In this document: positions 48,192 to 61,002 of the stretch, piece after piece
How positions within the stretch are numbered: position 1 is the first letter of the stretch
Layout of the letters: each line of letters begins with the position of its first letter
Assembly (NCBI GenBank): GCA_003667245.1
Contig: RCNN01000063.1
Span: 62,001-126,000 of the forward strand
From: Heterostelium multicystogenum
Lineage: Eukaryota > Evosea > Eumycetozoa > Acytosteliales > Acytosteliaceae
Length of the DNA stretch: 64,000 nucleotides
Reading direction: 5' to 3'
Made by a program: the position numbers and the translations under genes
Notes under the pieces: model-generated
Database searches by the model: none
Told to the model about the DNA's origin: nothing
The model's input: only the letters and a program-made list of their open reading frames with translations

Positions 48192-50154
48192 ATGGATACG
48201 ACCATTCCAACCGATATAACAATGTCCTCAATGGAAGAAGGACGGGTACATCCAAGTGAGGTTACCAATGGTGTACAGCTGACCTTTAAAAACATTGTTT
48301 ATAAAGTTACAAATAAACGCTATCAAAAGCAAAATAGTCTGACCTATAAGATGTTCAACCAAAGAAAGCTAAAGAAAATAGTTCCAGAGTCAGAAAAAGA
48401 AATTACCATTCTTCACGGTGTCAGTGGTGTTGTTGAACGTGGAGAATTGGTCGCCTTAATGGGTCCATCAGGTTCCGGTATGTTTAGAAATTAAATTGTA
48501 ATTTTGATTGAAAAAATATTAATATATTTATTTTTATTCTTTATTTCAGGTAAATCTACATTGCTCGATATTTTGGCCAAGCGTAAGAGCTCAGGTCATA
48601 TCACTGGCCAGTTATTGGTAAATGGAAAGGAGATTGGTGAGGCCTATAAGAATTATTGCTCCTATGTTACCCAGGAGGATATTCTCTTGCCAACTGCCAC
48701 CGTTGAAGAAACTTTGCGTTTCTATGCCGATTTGCGTTTATCTGGTGCCTCCAGTGAATATAAACAGGAGCGTATCAGAGCAGTTCTAGAAGACATTGGT
48801 TTGTCTAAGAAAGCCAACTCCAAGATTGGTGGTATGCTTCCTGGTGGAATCCAATTGCGTGGTCTATCCGGTGGTGAGAAACGTCGTGTGTCTATTGGTT
48901 GTGGTTTGGTAACGAATCCATCACTTATCTTTTTGGACGAGCCAACCTCTGGCTTGGACTCAGTCAATGCCCTTGTTGTCATGAAGACTCTTATGAACCT
49001 TTGTGCGAAGGGTGTCACAGTAATCTGCTCGATCCATCAACCACGTCCGGAAATTTGGAGACTTTTCAATAAAGTAATGGTTGTTGTAAAGGGTCGAATG
49101 ATTTACAGTGGTTCCGACATTCTCTCATACTTTGACTCACTTGGATATCCAACACCGCCACATGTCAATCCTGCTGACTTTTGTCTGGATGCCGCAGTCG
49201 AAATCGGTGAGAGCTCAAGATATGTTGAAATCTGTCAAAGATGGCAACAGCACTGGGAAAATGAATCAAATACTGCCGCTTTACCCCCGGTTGAGGATCA
49301 ACAGCCACGCAAAGTACCATCCTGGTGTTACCAATATTGTATCTTAACCAAGCGTGCAACTCGTGATTTCCTTAGAAATCCTGGAAACTTTATAGCAAGA
49401 ACAGTCACTGGTGTTATTGTAGGTCTTTTGTTCGGAGCCTGTTTTGGTGGACTGGGAGAGACGCAAACGGATATTCAAAAGATTATTGGAGTCATTTTCT
49501 TCTTGATCTCAGGTCTCAATCTCACCCCCTATGCAGTAATTTCACTTTTCTTGTCTGGAAGAGCATTGTTCAACCAGGAAAGAGCCGCTAAAATCTATCA
49601 CCCATTCCCTTACTTCCTATCTTTAATCACCGTTGAGAACATAGTAGTATTAGCCATTGCTATCCTCATGTCTGGAATAACATACGCCATCAGTCATTTG
49701 CGTTGGTCAGTAGGTCACTTCTTCTTCTCGATGCTTGTATTCTACTTTGTACATTTATTCTCCGATCTCTGTATCATTCTTCTGACCAATCTTACCGGTA
49801 CCAGCGACCATACCTTTGCAATTGGTGCTGGTTTGTCTGTTATCTACCAGTTGTTTGCTGGCTTCTTTGTTCCAGTGCAGCAATTGCCAAAGGCATTTGG
49901 TTGGCTACACTATCTGAATCCACTTTTCTATGCTTTCGCCTCACTCATGGTGAATGAGTTCGAAGATCGTGAGCTAGTTTGCCCACCAGCCCCACAACCC
50001 TGTCAATATTCCTAATGGTAATGACGTTCTCAAGGCATTTGGTATCGATAGTTGGACCAGAGGTGGTGCATTTGGCGTTACAGTCATGTGGACCTTTGTA
50101 TTTTTCATTCTTAGTTACCTTGCCCTCACATTCCTTCACAAGGAGAAACGTTAA
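48192..50154 (+). CDS. ABCG half-transporter (White/ABCG2-like)
   Basis: NBD followed by one six-helix membrane domain, 629 residues; half-transporters work as dimers. Exons 48192..48477 and 48550..50154; the intron splits Walker A (GPSGSGKST). The signature is LSGGEKRRVSIG and Walker B is LIFLDEPTSGLDS, followed by HQPRPEIWRLF (H-loop). Both ATP-site motifs are intact, unlike NBD2 of the full transporter at 9501. The membrane domain starts near WCYQYCILTKRATRDFLRNP and ends SYLALTFLHKEKR. One T is extra at 50009-50010: PCQYS-stop should read QYPNGNDVLKAFGIDSW, which leads into the last helix. Substrate unknown; members of this group export lipids, pigments or drugs. Confidence 0.93.
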
Positions 50155-53100
50155 TTTATCAACATTAATAAATTTTAATTATTATCTTTACAAGCACCTC
50201 CTAATGCATCAACAACCCGATTCACTAATCATTTTCATATGTTTTTATCTGGTCACAAAGGATTGGCAATTGCCCCAACATTATAATTTTAAAACAATCT
50301 GAACTCCTAAAAACGAACTAATTGATTGTTGTTCATCAAAAACAAAACAGATCATTGCATATAATGAAGATGAATGCAAAATTGATTAGTAAATTTTCTG
50401 CTTCTGTTGACCAATCAAGTTGATTAAATAATACAATGAATCATTCAAATAATCTCAATGTAAGAGATTAATATAAAATGGAATTTCATGTAATAATAGA
50501 ACTTCCACTGATTGAACAACAAACAATTGGAAACAAACAACACTAAAAATGTCAGCAGGTGGCAACGGATCAACACAACCACTATTATAGTCAATGCTAC
50601 AATAGTAAATGGCGAACGAACTAGTTTTACGATGAAAAACAATAACAAAATCATTAAGCTACAGAATTGAAGAGATTATTTTTAGATTCTCGCTGAAAAT
50701 AGGTGTTTGTCAAAATAAAAAAGTTGCAAAAAACTAACCCTGATTGATCAATTTTGGAAGGATGTGGTTAAAAAAATCATCTCTGATTTATAATTTTCTT
50801 TGATTAAAAACCAAAAAATGAGTTATACAATTTTTTGTTTGAAAAAAAACAAAAAACAAAAAACACACAATAAACAAAATTGAGTAATCTTTAAAGATGA
50901 TTATATTTAACGGTCGCAATATATAAAAAAAAAGAAAAATACAATACAATCAAAACTACACCCAACACAACAACAATTCTTTTTTAAATGATTGAATGTT
51001 GATACTTTGAAATACACACACTAAGATTCACACAATCAATTATAAGAAGTAATTAATATATTTAATAATAAAGCACAAAGTTGCAAAAGAATAATTGATT
51101 TCAATAGGTATTAAATTTGGATTTGAAGTATAACAAAAACAGAACCAGCTCAACTAAAACCCACCAATTTATATATAAAGTAATCACCGCATCGCAACAG
51201 CAATCAAAAGATCAATCAATCAATTATAAACGACCATAGACAATATAGTTAAAATTACTTGTCATATAATTAATTCATTCATTCATAGTCAAGATTAAAC
51301 AGGTTAATTGGTTGAAGAAAAAAAAAAGGTACAAAATAGTAGTTTATTAAAAATAATAATCCCAATCAAAATATTGTTTTGTTGTTTGACCCAACCATCT
51401 AATCAAAAATCAGATACATCTACACAATTGTTTAATTAAAAAAAAAAACCAAACCAAACCAAATACCAACTTTGGAGCTGAAAAAAACAACAAAATATCT
51501 TTCAATATATCCATCTAGCAAACATTTGGAATTATAAATAATCTAATCTATAGATAAATATTAATTGGTTGGTATTACTACCAGAGAGCTTCATTAAAAA
51601 TAGGATTGATATTCAAGACAGAAGACAGACAAGACAGATAAGATAAATTTGTTTTATATTTTGGTATAGTACAAAACACAGTTGAGTTACAACAGATCTG
51701 TTATCACAATTACAAAGTCTTTAGAAATATATAGAGACTTATTGAATTTCTAGTAGTACTTTATAGGATATCCATAGTTTACATGGATGAGTACGATTGT
51801 AATTAACAAATTGAATATCATACACTACTGCTGTTTATACTTCCCATCAACATCAATTCCAATAATCCAAGAGTTAGAATCCTGTTTATAATTAGAAATA
51901 ATAGTATTCAGCATTCACTGTCCTATCTATTCATCGTATTCGTATCTTTGTATTTTAGTAATCAGTAACAACTATCAATTTCATCATCACAACAGAATCT
52001 GTAATAATAATAATATTATTATTATTACTATAAAATAGCAACTCAACAACACTGCTGAAATATTCAATAGTACCATTTGCTCAACTTGAAACAATATGAT
52101 AGTTGTTGATGAAAAGATATAGTTTAAACAATGTGATCACACGTGATGTGTTCACTGATTTATTCAAATTCACTATTTAATTGTTAGTTTGTTTAGGTGT
52201 GAATTCACAAACAACCCCACCACTACCACTTGATCAGGCACATGTCGCCCAAACTCACACAAATGCCTATCTTTAATATGCCACTATAAATAATCACGCA
52301 ACAACAAAACACAAAAACACCAAAAACCAACAACACAACACAATCAATGTGAAAAACTTCCAACCTGACAGATTTATTGGAGTTGGGTTTTTGCTGTTTA
52401 GTTGGAACACTAAAACCCTCCTCATCTCTTGTGATATTATCACAGTTCTTCACCTGAAGATTGCAATCTTCTGTTGGATTTCCAATAGCAATAACTCAAC
52501 ACAACAACAACCCTTTGTTTTGTTTTATTAAATACATTTATAAATGTATTATTATTTGTAAATCAGTGGGTTATCTATCTATATTGGATGTTAGTTAATT
52601 TAGAATAAAATTTACTAAATAACAAGTAATTTAAAAATTGGTTTTTTTAGTAAGAGTTTGTTTGGTATCAGTAATAGGAAGAAGAAGTGGAGTAGAGCAG
52701 AGTGAGGAAATAAATATCAACAAACCAACTCTGGTTGTCACATATGATACAACTCAAAAATCCATGAGTTTATTATTATTATTAAACAAATTAATTTAAA
52801 ATTAAATTATTATAAATTGGTTGTTAATAATATTATTATTGTTGTATTATTGTTTGTTATACTTGATCCGTATTTGGTTTGGTTAGATTTGATTTGTTTT
52901 GTCTTTAACTTTATATTGCTGAGCAAAGCTTATAACTTCATATTTAAATCTCAACAACAACAACCATATTATCCTCAATACATATTATCAATAACAATAG
53001 CAACATTATTATCATCATCTTCTTCAGAAGTAACAGCACCCTAACACCACCATCATCAACATCATCATCATCAATTAATCAATTATATAACCATTTGTGA

Positions 53101-53690
53101 TTATTTCTTTATCCAAAAATTGACAAAACAAATCCAAATCAAACGCAAATTATCACAAACTAATAATAAATCAAACTAATCTTCAAAATATTAATATCTA
53201 ACTAATTAATACTAATTTTATTCCCAATTATAATTATAAATATAGTATAATAATAATAATAATACAATATAATAGTTTAAAAAAGGTACAGTTTGGTTCT
53301 TTAAAGTGGATTGTTTGATGATTGTTACGAATAGTTAGTCAACCTGGTTTAAACTTAGCATCAAAGCACTCACACCTTCACTTCACACTTCAATCTCCTT
53401 AGCAGTTTGCTTTTGTTTTAAAAAGATACAAAGCAATTTTCATCAACCGCACAAACCAAAACACCACGCACAGGTTTGCGAGCAGTCCAACACCCAATTT
53501 AAACCAAACCAATCAATCCAATAGGCATATTTATTAAAATAGGAGATTATTACACCTTTAGGTAGAAGTCACAAACAAACAAACCATTGGACGAAGTCAA
53601 ATACTACTATTTATTTATCAATTCAACACCACCAAATCAAAAGAAAATAATTTATACATATATAAATAAGCAATTGCATTTTTGTTGGAA
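50155..53690. other. 3.5-kb gene-free region upstream of gflB
   Basis: The longest empty stretch in the window. It is A-rich on the plus strand with many CAACAACA and AATAAT runs, homopolymer A runs, and an AATAATAATATTATTATTATT inverted repeat near 52005-52030. ORFs up to 76 codons (52223-52453, 52817-53044) are low complexity. The region from about 53280 on looks like the leader of gflB (TCAACC/ACAAACC-rich, few ATGs). No RNA gene was recognised. Confidence 0.5.
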
Positions 53691-56600
53691 ATGAAATCAG
53701 TAGCCAATAGAACATTGGAGCAGTCATTAAGCAAGGATGGAAAAACAGTCAGAATAGAGAACACCAAAATCAAACAGGTCAACGGACCAGCTTTTATTCG
53801 TGCGATCCAACAACAAGGCAGTGTGACCACCGTAATCATTAAGAATTGTCGTCTCAAGGTGCTACCTACCGATATTTCAGAGTTGGTCACACTCAAAAAG
53901 CTGGTCGTCGAAGAAAATAAATTGTCAGAGATTCCAAGTTTGGAGAAATTGGATCAGCTTGAAGAAATGAGTTTGGGAGGCAATGAAATCACACGATTCC
54001 AGGTGTCGATAACCAAGCTTCCGCTGCTTCGATATTTGGATCTTTCCTGCAATCTGCTTGGCACAATTCCAGTCCGTCTTTTTGGCATGAACGCACTACG
54101 CACACTGATATTGGACTCCAACAGCTTCTCAACCTTTCCAACACACCTTTGCGAGCTCGATGCTCTGACAACACTGAGCTTTGCAGATAACCAAATGCAC
54201 ACTATACCAGAGGCAATAGGAAATATGCGATCACTCACCACATTGGTTCTGGCGGGAAACAATTTAGAATCGTTGCCCGCCGAGCTGTCGATTTTGAAAC
54301 ATCTAGAGCATCTCGATATCTCCAGCAACTCACTGAAAATACTGCCAGATGGCATAGGAAAGTTGCCGAAACTCCAACACCTATATGCGCAACACAACAA
54401 GTTGCGTACTCTTCCCGACATTATTGGTGATTGCCAATTCCTCACAATCATTCGTGTAAATAACAATCAACTCACACACATTCCATCGACTATTGGAAAA
54501 CTATCTCGACTCTCTGAGCTCCATGCACAAGAAAATAGACTTATGACACTTCCCACTGAGATTGAGGGATGCAAATCATTGAGAAAGCTGTATTTGGAGT
54601 ACAACAAGATACAGCTGTTGCCACAACAAATCAACCTTCTCACCAACCTCAATCTTTTGACACTCCACGACAACTGCATAGCAGAGCTACCATCCTTTTT
54701 CAATGTAAACTTCCTCACCCACACGGTCCGTTTAACGCTTCACAACAATCCTTTCTTTGACACAATCCAGGCCGATTCCTCACTATCATCGACAACAGAT
54801 GCCGTACAAATCCTTTTGAACTATTTCAACCAATCCAACAGTCTTTCAAGTGGACTACACAACAGCAGCAACAACAACAATAATACATCACTTATTTTTG
54901 ATTCCATTAAAGAGGAGGACTGCTCTTCGATGAGTAGCTCTGTTCCACACGGTGGATTCTCTCCGCACAGCTCACCAGTATCGCGTTCACCAGCATTTGG
55001 CAACGGATTCATGTACAACAGTATCAGCAATAACAGTTTGTCGAGTCTCGGAGGCGGATCGATCAAGAAGAAACTAGAGTCACCAGCACCTAAAGTACCA
55101 ATTCACAAGAATCTGCTCAATTTCTCAAAGGAATTCTCTTCGGAAGATGAGGACAGCGATTCAGACTCTGCCTCAACAACTTCTGGTTCACTCTACTCCA
55201 CATCGAAGCGTTTATCGATTTCACCTAGATCCAGCATTAACTTGAGCGGTTCCATTGAGTTATCAGCCTCGAGCATGGCCCTGAACCAGCCATCGCTAAC
55301 ATCGTTAGCAGCAGCCAATTCGCGTGAACAGCTTATGCGTCCCCGTCGTGGAAGCACCCAAGAGTCACATCTCTCAGTTTCAGTTGTTTCAAATCAATCG
55401 GCACCAGCAGGTCCTCAATCACCATCAGCAGTAACTCCATCACTGAATCTCTCACGTTCTTCATCCTCTTTCCTCAATATGTTGAATCGTCGCAAATCTG
55501 TATCCACAACACCATCTACCACCCCTCCACCATCGCCACACTACCGTTATTTCCAAACCTCTACGAGTCCCTCATTGATGACCTCGATTACTCCAAAACA
55601 CGTAAAGAAGAGCTCTTAAACCAGGCAACCGAGGACAAATGGCAGTTTTTGCAAAGACTTAAACCAGATTGCACTGCAACCTTAATAAGTGTAAGAAGAA
55701 TTGAATCCAACATTTCAGAAATAACCATATAAACATATTAACCGTGAATTATCTATCAATATCTTTAGAATGGAATATTTAATAATAATAATCAGTTGAG
55801 TAGCTCAGCTTCAGATTTTAAATCCATATTGTCATCTCCACCAAAGTTAAATGGATCAACCAACTCAATGTCGTCACCCAAAGTTCCACCGACAACAAAC
55901 ATCGGTAAGTCTTCATTCCCAAGAAGTCCAAGAGGCATTGCAACTATTGGTAGTGCACTGAGTAATTCGAAAGCCTCGACACATTCACTATTTACCATTG
56001 AGGACATAAGTAAGCTACGTGTTGCACTCACTGAAAAGTCTGTCAATTGGGTCATCAACTTTGCTGAGAGTTCCGGTATCATTGCAATTCTAAATATGAT
56101 TACTTTATTCTCCAAGAAAGAAAGGTATGTAATACTATCAATTGGGAGCATAGTTGAGTAAAGACTAACATTACCTTCTAAATTTCAGCAAAATGGAAGA
56201 GGACCATTTGGTTATTAATGAATGTTTATCATGTTTGAAATTATTGGTTGAGGTATGTTAAACAGCATCTAAATACTCTAGTTTAAATTATATACTAAAT
56301 CCGTTCATTACAACTTATAGTTGGAGCTGCATTCAATTCTACTGACAGATACAACAGATACAATTGTTCCTTTAATGACTTCAACCAATCTTTCGGTCAA
56401 GAGAGCAACCTTTGAGGTATTGGACTCGCTTTGTAAAGTATTCCCCGTTGGAAGCTCGGTGGTCTTGGAAAGCTTGAGAACTCAAGCTAGAAATTCAGAC
56501 GTAACGCTACCGCAGATCTTCAGGAATATATTGGCTCCATTGTCCGGTGAATTTGCAGCGGATCTAAAGGTTAATTGCATGTCATTAATCAACCATTTGA

Positions 56601-59470
56601 TTCGTGGTTGCAAGGATCTCGCTTTGAGAGAAGATGTTCGTACTAAATTCTTGGAATGCGATATTCTCAAGATTATCAAATCTTTGAGAATCGATGGAGA
56701 GGGTATTGAAACATCGTCGTGGAAACGTTTGGAAGTTGAGATGTCAACGTTTGAAACTCTAATTATTGAGGATAAAGTTCAGCTATCTCCACGTTGTATT
56801 GAGTATGATTCAGGTGGAGAAGAAACATCTTCAACAACTGGATCAAGCGAACCTAAATTGCCAGTATTAATCTCGTGCTCTCCTGAGGAAGGAAGCAATA
56901 CACTCCGCGAGGTGCTCGTTCCAATCACCAAGAAATCACAGGTTGCAGATGTGATTCGTACAATTACCAACTCCAACTCCAATTTGAAGGAGTTTGGCGA
57001 GTGGGGTTTGTTTGTCCGCGAGACTGACAAGCCAGAAACCGGAAGATTCCTACGTGAAGACGAGTATCTCACTGACCAACAATACGATGGTGCAAGTGAC
57101 AAGTTCCGCGAATATTCTCTCAAGATGGTGCCTTGGAAAGTAAGAGTCAACCTTGACCGTATTAAAGAAATGGGTGTTTCCTCCAAATGCCCAGCCAACT
57201 TCATTGTTGAGGAGCCAATGGATCCAACCATGACATGTGCTAGATTGGTCGACCATTTAGTTACATCATACCTGCCTGATGTTGGACAATATAGCTTGGA
57301 ATCTGACGATTTCGGACTCTATTTGGATTCCTTTGGATTTGGAACTGGATCAACAGGATATTGGCTCGAGCCACTTGAGAAGCTACATGTAAATAGTGAG
57401 ATCTTTAAGGATCCAAAGTGCACTGTGGCACTTCGTTTGCGTTTAAAGCTTGTCAAGTTGAAGTTTGCAGATGACAGTTTCGAGCAGTTACATTTGGATT
57501 TGATGCTTCAGACTGAGAAGATCTTTAAGGAGATATCTGAGAAGGTCGTAGACCCAGAAAACAGCGTCAATGTCGACCACTACAGTATATTCGTTGATCG
57601 TCAGGACCAAAGCAACGGTATCCCCGCCGACAAGAAGAACATTGAATGGATTGAGCCAGGTAGACCCTTGTACCACTATCGTATTAGTAACAGAGTTTGT
57701 TTGAGATTTGCTGTGCGTCCATCACCCATTGTATTGATGATAGACGAGTCACTCTTCAGTCCTACCGCCGAGGAGTCTAACAATCCAGATGAGAATGAAC
57801 TTGAATCAAAGACATCGGTACTATCGATCACCGACAACAATACCAGCCAAGCTACTGTAGGCGATGTAGCCAGTTTGATGATGTCGGTACCCCAACCCAT
57901 CAAGACCAAGTCAATTCAAGTTCAGATTCCATTACATCTTCCACTCCAAGAGTCGCTGGATACCGAGCTCAGTTGGCTGGAATGCAAGATTGACCAAGCC
58001 AAATGTAGATTCCATATCGACTCTTTCGATGGTCCCATTGTCAACCAGCATCAACCACTTCTCACTCAGTATTTCACCAAGTCCAACAAATTGTATGTCG
58101 AACTTGCAGATGAATCTGACCTTGTCGTACCACAGTATGTCAAGCACAACGCAACCAAACATTTGGGAGGAGGTGAATGACAGAACAACGATTTTCTTTG
58201 ACGTCGATCCAGTCACCTACAAGCTTTCCAATGTCATTCGTGGTGCAACACTCAACAAATTGGTTGAGGTCTCCACCAACAACATTGATGTCGACCGTGA
58301 CACAATGAACATTCTGCTTATGACCTACGCCTCATTCACAAACTCAGACACACTTCTTGACAAGCTCATCGAGCGTTACAATGTACCAGAAAGACTGGCT
58401 GAAACCAAGAACGTCGTCCAGCTTCATGTTATCGTTTTTATTAAGAATTGGCTTGAGCAACAGTCTCCACAGGCAGCATCCGGAGGTGGACTCGAAGAGC
58501 GTTTCCTTGAGCGTATCAACCAGTTCATCGAGCGTCTCAAAGAAGACGGTTACTCCAACATGGTTCCACAACTCAAGCGTCTCGTCGACACTGCGATCAA
58601 AGAAAAGCGTGCCTATGCAATGCCCGAAGTTCCACGTTTAACCACAACGATCAGAGCACCCTCCATTGCAACTACATTCCTCGAAGACGAACTCTTTGTC
58701 GCTCAACAACTTACTCTCCGTGAATTTGAGACATTCCGCCGTATTCAACCAGTTGAGTTCCTGAATCAAGCATGGAATAAACCAAAGCTTCAATACAAGG
58801 CGTGCAATCTACTCAAGATGATCGACAGATTCAACCGTGTCTCGCTGGCAATCTCAACAAGCATACTTGCACAAGCAAAACTAAAGACTCGTGTCAAATT
58901 GATTTGCCGATACATCAAAATCGCACTGCACCTGCGTGAGCTCAACAACTTCCATTTGCTGACAGCATTCCTTGCAGGTATTCGCAACTCATCTGTACTC
59001 AGACTGCGTCTATCATGGAGTAAGGTTCCAAAGAAATACAAACAATCATTGGAAGACCTCGAAAAGCTCATGTCAATGGAAGGATCATTCAAAACCTTTA
59101 GAAGCTTAATTAAAGATCTCGTTCCACCATGTATCCCTTATTTGTAAGTTTATCAGCAAACCATATACAAGATCAAGATCAATATCAACTAATATCATAC
59201 AATAATCAATTGAACAGGGGTGTATATCTAAAGGATTTAACATTTATAGAAGATGGAAATAATGACAGTATGGATGGTTTAATTAATTGGGGAAAGAAGA
59301 AGTTGGTTTACAACATTATATCGATTATTCAAAGTTGTCAGTATATACCATATGATTTTGGACCTGCCAATCCAAAAGCAGAACAAGTTCTTGCATCGTT
59401 CGATTCATTACCCGTTGCAAACGATGAGGTACTTTATCAAATGTCACAACAACTTGAACCAAAGATTTAA
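53691..59470 (+). CDS. gflB: LRR-GBD/FH3-RasGEF protein, GflB-like
   Basis: About 1831 residues, five exons: 53691..55690, 55769..56124, 56189..56252, 56321..59143, 59218..59470. Residues 45-390 hold about a dozen leucine-rich repeats (e.g. [20 protein letters not shown]). A Ser-rich linker leads to a GBD/FH3-like helical region ([20 protein letters not shown] onward). Next come a FERM-like middle, a RasGEF_N motif ([19 protein letters not shown]) and a catalytic RasGEF domain ([56 protein letters not shown]). This layout matches Dictyostelium GflB, a Rap-directed exchange factor in chemotaxis. Two frame errors are inferred: a missing C near 55536 and an extra G in 58165-58172. With both corrected all phases close. 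GTPase specificity is inferred from architecture only. Confidence 0.85.
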
Positions 59471-61002
59471 ATAACAACGATTGATTAGATTCGAATCGAT
59501 TAATGACAAAGTTCATATATATATGTGTGTTGATTGAACATATATATATTCAGCACAATCAAACACAACTTGGTACAACAATATAACTTAATACCGCAAT
59601 TACCATTCAAATATACTTCATTTAATTGTACACACTTATACATATAAATAAAGTAATAAAATTATTCAGATATTATATTTTAACATTTTTAGTTGAATTA
59701 TTTAAAATCCTTAATGAATAAATTTAAATTTAAACACACACACACATATATATATTAATTAATTCATTCATTCAACATTACAATTCAGTGTTACTTTTGA
59801 CAATTATCTATAATATCGTTAATCTATCGTATTAAGCAGTATATCTATCGATATAAACAAAACACATAAATGATAAAACATAACCTGCCAAATTAAACGT
59901 ACTTCTTTTTTTAATCAATCAAATATAATTGTTCAAGAAGATTTATGGTGAATGGAATGCATTTTACAATTCCACTAAAAATTATAATAGATTGATTGTT
60001 TGTTCAATCAATTTCACCATATTAATTCCAATTACCAACTTGTTATTTTGAACATCATAATAAATTTAAAAATAAAAATCTTAATAGATGATAGACTAAT
60101 AAAATTAAATCAATCAATCAATCCAATCAACCAGTCAATCAATTATATACAATCAGAAATGTGGGATTGTTTGCTTGTATTCCAAATTCCAATCATTTGA
60201 ATTCTAAAAGGTTTATATCTTGATTTAACCCACACACTTTGATAATTTATTTTTAAAATGATTCTTTTATGTACCCACCAAAGCAAGTCATATCCAACTA
60301 TTTAAAAGTAAAATGTAAATGTGCAATTAGTGAGTGGGTGTTACTGGTACATATGTTGAGTTGGTGGGTCACCAATTTAAGAGTAACTAAGATAAAAAAT
60401 ACGTATCTGATTAGAATAAGTAGAGTAGACAATTTAGATAGAGTAGCGCTACAGTTCAGATTGCTGACATGCTTACTTACCTTACTTATGATTGGGTTTT
60501 ATTAGATTATCTTTTATTAAAGTTGAACATGATGATGTTAATGCTGATAATAATGATATGTTAATGAAGCAAATGAAGAAGAGTGGAGTAATGACAATAC
60601 TATTCTTGACTTAATTGGTTAAAAAAAAAACAATATACCCTTTACTATTGTCAAATCATTAGTGTTGCCAGCAGTGACAATCAAACTCACTTCTAATATT
60701 ACAAATCCAATCATTATGACCATCTAGCTAACTCTTAGAATATCGATAAATATTTATTTTACATTTGTATTTCTCACTTCAAAAGAGAACAGAACCATCA
60801 TCTAAAACGTATATTTATTCCAAACATTACTCTACATTTATCCATTAATTCAAACACAAATATCACATCATCAATTTTTAACTAAATATATCTAAAAGTT
60901 ATTAAACTTGTATGTTAACCACCTGACTTTTCATATCGCATCATCATCCAATATACTTCTGAATCCACAAAACTAAAGAACTAATTTTGTAAATAATAAA
61001 AA
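59471..61002. other. Intergenic, gflB 3' flank and PKS promoter
   Basis: AT-rich with CACACACACACATATATATA near 59735 and CAATCAATCAATCC repeats near 60110. ORFs at 60000-60200 and 60269-60505 show no signal, domain or splice support. No RNA gene was seen. Confidence 0.45.

Noticed and set aside
52223..52453. 76-codon minus ORF with a hydrophobic centre
   Set aside because: Produced by CAACAACAAAACAC-type repeats; an overlapping opposite-strand ORF is equally good.
60269..60505. 78-codon plus ORF before the polyketide synthase
   Set aside because: No signal peptide, domain or splice continuity; probably promoter DNA.
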